Below, piece by piece: positions 58,673 to 64,000 of a stretch of 64,000 nt of DNA. The position numbers and the translations under genes are program-made. The stretch comes from Isoetes taiwanensis (lineage: Eukaryota; Streptophyta; Lycopodiopsida; Isoetales; Isoetaceae), in the NCBI GenBank assembly GCA_021234155.1, contig JAJEKV010000001.1, positions 28,723,768 to 28,787,767 of the forward strand. The letters are read 5' to 3'. The notes beneath the pieces were generated by a model. It did no database searches. It was not told the DNA's origin and saw nothing but the letters and a program-made list of their open reading frames with translations. The first letter of the stretch is position 1. Every line of letters begins with the position of its first letter.

Positions 58673-60473
58673 TGAATGTGTACAAATTAATGTAGTGGAA
58701 GATCACCAAAACTTTTTGTACCAAGGCTACTTGAATATTAACTTTCAGCACAAGACTACTTGGAACATGAACCGAAAAGAAAGATTTTGTATTGGGAATC
58801 CCCTAGCCATTTGGCAAAGAATATCAATATGTATTCCCCTGCTTTTTGAAATTCTTAAGATAAAAGTTGTAATACTACTACTAATAAAAAAAATTGTTGT
58901 AGGTACATAACCCAAAACAAGGACACTTGTCAAAAGATAGGAAACCAAAAAGAGACACTTGGTATGTATAGAGGAGGAAAATAGAGATATTAGAATCATT
59001 CATGCTACATTTTTCCAAAGCACTAGAGAAGTTCAATATAAAAAGATTTTTCACATAGTACTTATGGAAACTCGGGCAAGAAAGAGGACTAGAACTACCG
59101 GAAAAAATTTTTTCCTCCTCATATATTGAATTATCAAACACAAGGTATATAGGCCATATAATGTATTTGCAGATGGAAATGAAAAACTCATGTCCATGTA
59201 GCAAATCCCTAACCTAGCCAAATTTGTAGACCAAATTGGGGCATATATAAGGACCATCAATTTGATATCATACATTGTGGCAAACCAGAAAGGCCTTTGA
59301 ATATGGGCTGAATCATATTCCCGGATAGTAGCTTCAAGGCCCGTGAGTTTATGAATGATTTCACAAGACTATGTCAAGCAATTTTTGCTATTCACAAATT
59401 TGACCTCGTTGGATCCGACATTTAAACTTTATATAGAATATATCTGATATGTTGATACAATAGCATATGGAGATAGTAGAGTTCAAAAGAACCTTCCAGC
59501 GTAAGATACTTGTGGAATGATAAAGAGGTAAAGAAAATGTAGAATGGCTCCAACAAAACCCTCGATGTTGAGATTGACAAGGCAGCCTAAGTAATAACGC
59601 TTTATATATGTCAAACATATTGCAATGGCCAAAAATGTTTTTAGAAAGCAATGATTTCCAAAAATGTGAAATATCCCCAAGAATGCATTAAACTATGTAC
59701 TTAACATTGCAAATTTCTAGTGTGACGCCAATGTCCAATAGTAAAATTGCCATACTTGATGGCCACATACAAAGCACATAAAGCAGATTCAGATGGCTAA
59801 CCAATGCTTATGACACGATAACATCATTACTGGATACTTAATAATTTTATGGACATCCGGGCCGATGGTATGTAAAGGGGACCGCTATTTTCAGATTGTG
59901 GGCTAAAAAACCTATCAATGCCAGCTTGATGATAAACTCAGATATGATGTACTTAGTGAATATGCAAAGTACACAACGTGTTTGCAAATGATATCACAAA
60001 GTTTGTAAACATTCCGAATGGGAATGAAGGAATTCTAGAGATTATGAACAAAGTCACGATATGATCCGGATATACATGATGGAAGAAAACAGCTTATTCG
60101 ACATTATGATAAAAGAAAAGCATGCAAATATCATGGTCAAATGGGCTAAGAATTACGATGATAAAGAATTTGCTAGTTGGAAGCACGCTTCAAGAACTCA
60201 ATTTAGAGATATGAACCAAATGGGCATTAACTCATCATTATTTACAAATGGGTAAATAGAATAGAATAGAATAGTTTTTTTTAACGTCCAATTTAGACCA
60301 ATCCTCCATGGGATCCATACAATCCGCATAAATCATTGGCTTGTAGGATTAAAAACTACATAAGGTTTTCAGATCTCGAAAACCTTGCCTTCAATGATGA
60401 TACTAGACAAGATTAGATAATGAAACCCGAGGGCTCATGAATCCTAACGTTTATCTAGAACCCATGGAAGCCC
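58673..60473. other. Spacer between B2 and LINE copy 2, mostly unassigned
   Basis: About 1.80 kb where block 1 has 1.77 kb (16809-18583). The first ~40 bp and the last ~180 bp (from about 60290) show weak similarity to the corresponding ends in block 1. The middle does not align by eye to element A protease, and I see no supported gene. A short (aatag)n run lies at 60253-60273. Confidence 0.5.
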
Positions 60474-60659
60474 ACAAGTCATGCACAGATGGTGATATCC
60501 TCTCAGTTGTGGATACATGAAGAAGGGATTCCATAGATGGGGCTGCCCATCATGGTTCATTTGTACCTTGGTTGGTATGATTAAAAAATGGTGAACCTGG
60601 ATACAATTTTGCCCCATCGCCATTTAAGGAAGTTAAGATACTCTGTGATCATCAGAAAG

Positions 60660-62390
60660 AAAGCATTAGAATCCACCACATTTAAATTTGTAAGCAAAAG
60701 ATTTAAATAACCCTTGAATGTACCAAAATTCTCCCAGCCTCGCCATGATTAGTCCAAGATTTTCTTTGTGAGCAAAGGGCAATAGTCTCAAAATCAAATT
60801 GAAAATGCATCTTTATCCAAAAGGTAGAGAAATTTTTATTTCCAAACAATACACGATTCTCCTAGCTTTCCAAATGTTCCAAAGAGCAATATATATAACT
60901 GTGATTTTGAAAGCTATCATTCTTTTGGATAAGACAAGTTTCCATCATACACAATACCAAATTTATCTCAAGTAATCCATTGCCAAAAACTACTTAACTT
61001 TGGACAAGAGGAAAATATGAGTCATGTCCTCAAGAGCATTACAACCCATCGCGCTAGGGGTCAATATTTGGATTTTGACAAAAATATAAATTATTCAAGC
61101 TGCCATTTGCAATAAGCCAAATAAAATAGGACATTTTAGGTGGACAGTAAAAGAGTTCCACATTATGGAAGAGAGACTTAAGTTGAGCACAATTGAACCC
61201 CCATTTTATCAAAGCTTAATCGCTATTGGGATCAAAGGAGAGAGCATTATAAACATCTTTTACTTTGTACTCAACTTTCCCCTTAGAGTCCAATCTCCTT
61301 TTACCAGTTTTAGAAGGTTAGAGATAGAGGTTTGATAAAGGCATAAACCTTTTTAATTTAAGAGGTCTCTTTGATGATATTTTTTTTTGAGAGTAGTCCG
61401 AGAATGAGTCTACCTCCAGAAAAAGATCTTAATAAAATAGAAGCCAGCTTCATGCCATTTCTTGCGTAGATCCTAGGGTGCTTGATGGCCAAAACAAGAG
61501 TTTTGGTCAGCCGTATTAGGGTTCCAGTAAGATAGGCTGATCAATATGAAGTTTTATCACAGAGGTGAATTGGAATTTTGGGGAAACAGTTCCAAGCCTT
61601 TATTAAATTGATCAATAAGTCTTGGAGAGACAACTCTCCTTTGATCAACCTCCAAAGATGGGAAATAAAGATCCAAACCCCATGTTTGCTTAGGGATGGT
61701 TTTGACTTATCCAAGATCCATAAACTTATAAGCTGGACGATTGATTTAGGCAAATGAATAGCCTTAAGCATACCCCTAAGAGACTCCCACGGCCCTCGAG
61801 AAAAGATTTTGCAAACCAAGGCCACCCAAATTCTAGGGCTTGCAAATAGATATCCACTGACAAGATGACAGCCTTTCCAAATAAAAATTCCTTATAATCT
61901 TTACAACTCAAGATAGATACCTTTAGAGCAACAAGAGCAAAGAGGAGAAGCACACATGAGAGCTAGCAAGAACCGAATTGGCAATGATTGTCCCGCCACC
62001 AGAAAGATAATTCCCTCAGAGTTGTTCAACTTTTTTCTTTATCCTTAAAAGAATAGGCCCTGCAGGGCCTTTTAAACTCGATTCAAAGATAGAGGCATTC
62101 CAAGCAATTTAGTAGCTTGACCGTATGAAGAATCTTTGATGCCAAAGTGTCACTGCTGAGGAATATCCCCAATGATAAGACTTTTGTTGATATTGAGACA
62201 AATACCGTAAGTCACGAGAATTGATTTATGACTTTAAGAAAGCACCAATATTGGCCGACGATGAAGAAAGGAGAAGGTGTCATCTTCATATTGAAGCATA
62301 GTCAAATATTCATTTGAGTTAGGCAGCTTTAAGCCTTAATGAGTCCATTATCTTGATTAGACTCTATAATGCCGATGTCATCCTCCTTCG
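60660..62390 (-). pseudogene. LINE copy 2 ORF2, C-terminal part
   Basis: Matches 18740-20540 on the minus strand: the conserved WNIWKARNRVLFG end, the Cys/His motif and the YEDD segment can be traced, but the frame breaks every 50-100 codons. A longer surviving frame lies at 61541-61953. Confidence 0.85.
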
Positions 62391-62419
62391 TGAGATTAAA
62401 CTCCCCCTTTGAATGCAGA

Positions 62420-64000
62420 CCTGGGGAGGGATTTATCCCAATTCCTCCTCCATTTGATTGAGTCTAGTGGCCTTGCATAATCCTGAAGAGAGATCTCAAT
62501 CATATTTCTTTCTACAATGGTCCCTCTAAGTCTTGGCGTGTCGCTATTCTTCTACCTCAAACTCTATCTTTGGCATTATCAATGTCTATGCTCCAACTAA
62601 TCCTAAGGATAGGAACCAATCTGGTCTGAAATTAACTCGCTGGTTGGGTACTCAAAAATATTGACACTGGATCATTGGCGGAGATTTTAATAACATTCCA
62701 TCTTGGGATTCGAAGCTAGGGAACAAAAATCAATAATATGACCCGACTGAAAAGAGAACTTGGGATTCTCTTTATTACCGACAATGGCATGATTTATGTT
62801 CCTTCATCTTCTCCTACTTATACCTGGGTCCAATAAGCAAAAAGGACAAAGATAGGGTCTATTGCACTGACAGATTCTATGTTTCCAACCCTTCCACACC
62901 CTTTGGGATAACAAATATGTCACTAGTGATGAAGGTACTTCAATCTCCTCGATCATCACCCCCAGTTTTACATACTCCTCATATCACCAAAATTCAAAGG
63001 TGGAAGTACCCTTATAAGTTTAATACTTCCTCTTGATAATGAGAATTTCTCGCTTCAATTCATTGACTCTATGAGAATCTTTCCCTCAACATGGATAACT
63101 TTTTCATGATAATGGGTCCCAAAACAAAACAACTTTACTCTAAAATTAAAGCTATAAAGGCTTGACTAAGAGTTGGTCTAAATCTATGTATCTCCAATCG
63201 CAGAGGGAGAAAAATCACCGATGATGTTTATGAAAGACATTAGATCCTTACAAGATGATCCTTCTAATCTAAATTTGCATATAGGGAAGAAATTCTAGAG
63301 AGAAAATTAAAAGTATTGAGGAAATGGAAGCAAGGGATCTCGCCATAAAGATGCAAGATAAAATATACTAATGATATGGATCTCAAAGTAGCTCCGTTCT
63401 TTTCGAGTATCTAAGAGCAGTGGTTTTGAGGAAATTCCATTATCGGGTTCAAGATGAAAATGGTAGAAACCTTTACATCTCATTCTGATATATCCGATTT
63501 TTTAAAGCTAGATATATGGACATTTTTCATAACCACCCATCCCTCCAAACATACAGCATAGGCAAATGATTTTATGAACATTGTGAACAATATTATTCCT
63601 TCTCGACTCCCCGATACCATGGATGATTCTATCAATCGCCTTCCTTCTCAACAGATTCTCGCTACTTTTCCTCCTTCAAGAAAGGAAAATCTCCCTCGTC
63701 CCGATGGATCGGGCTCGCGGTACTCTTTATGTCAAATTCCCTCGACATTCTAAAAATGATCTCACCCTAATGGTTCATGACTGAAGAATGATTGTCTTCA
63801 AAACATCCTTTGCTACCGGGTTTTATCTCTTTGATTCCAAAAGTAGATCATCCCCGCCAACTTCCGTGGATTTGAGACCCATATCTCTAACCAATTCTAC
63901 TTATTGTGTGCTAAAATCATTGCTCTAAGGATCAATAGCTACCTTCAAAGAAATATCAGCCACAATCAATCCGCTTCTTCTTCCCAAGAGATACATTCTA
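62420..64000 (+). pseudogene. LINE copy 2 ORF2, N-terminal part (partial)
   Basis: Plus strand, matching 20580-22170: endonuclease (IINVYAPTNP and GDFNN-like segments near 62570-62700), then RT fingers near 63680-63990. It continues beyond the window. Confidence 0.85.

Larger units (their letters stand above)
60474..64000 (-). mobile_element. LINE copy 2 (same inversion junction), cut by window end
   Basis: Collinear with 18583-22170. The minus-strand LINE part runs to about 62395 and the plus-strand part follows to 64000, with the junction (cctccttcgtgagattaaactccc) at the same place as in copy 1. ORF2 motifs remain visible but are broken throughout. Most differences are at CTG/CAG sites of copy 1. 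Confidence 0.93.

Noticed and set aside
60061-60255. 64-codon plus-strand frame (Met/Lys/Asn-rich)
   Set aside because: Short, AT-rich, with no recognisable motif; not distinguishable from chance.

Overview
The window is nuclear plant DNA made almost entirely of transposable elements. I found no host gene, rRNA, tRNA or CRISPR that I can support. The evidence for a plant is the Ty3/gypsy and Ty1/copia polyproteins, tRNA-iMet-type primer sites, a plant-type LINE, gypsy elements with a second RNase H, and an error pattern at CTG/CAG sites that fits CHG-methylated DNA. The species cannot be told from the sequence.

Layout. (1) 1-2750: flank with a decayed unidentified minus-strand ORF (632-1537) and short repeats. 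(2) 2755-23628: a Ty3/gypsy element 'A', coded on the minus strand (gag at the right, integrase at the left). It is split by two insertions. A complete 10.97-kb gypsy element 'B1' (5840-16808, 5-bp TSD atctt) sits inside its upstream RNase H. A LINE whose 5' part is inverted (17931-22477, 10-bp TSD catacttctt) sits between gag and protease. (3) 23629-29240: mostly unassigned AT-rich DNA with a foldback-type inverted-repeat element near 27.4-28.0 kb and an ACATGC-rich microsatellite. (4) 29240-47673: a Ty1/copia element 'D' on the minus strand, split in its protease/pre-integrase region by a 13-kb chromodomain gypsy element 'C' (32933-45981, TSD cacat). (5) 48023-58672: a second B element, 'B2'. 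(6) 58673-60470: mostly unassigned. (7) 60474-64000: a second copy of the LINE with the same inversion junction as the first, cut by the window end.

Blocks 5-7 repeat the order, orientation and spacing of B1 plus LINE in block 2. This implies duplication of a composite block (or two haplotypes joined in assembly) rather than independent insertions.

Most reading frames in B1, B2, C and LINE copy 2 are broken by small changes clustered at CTG/CAG. These look more like consensus errors than decay, so frame breaks there should not be read as biological without raw data. The features most worth following are the RNase H between protease and RT in element A, the long sense ORF downstream of integrase in the B family, and the duplicated block. 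I did not find a convincing new defence, regulatory or metabolic system.
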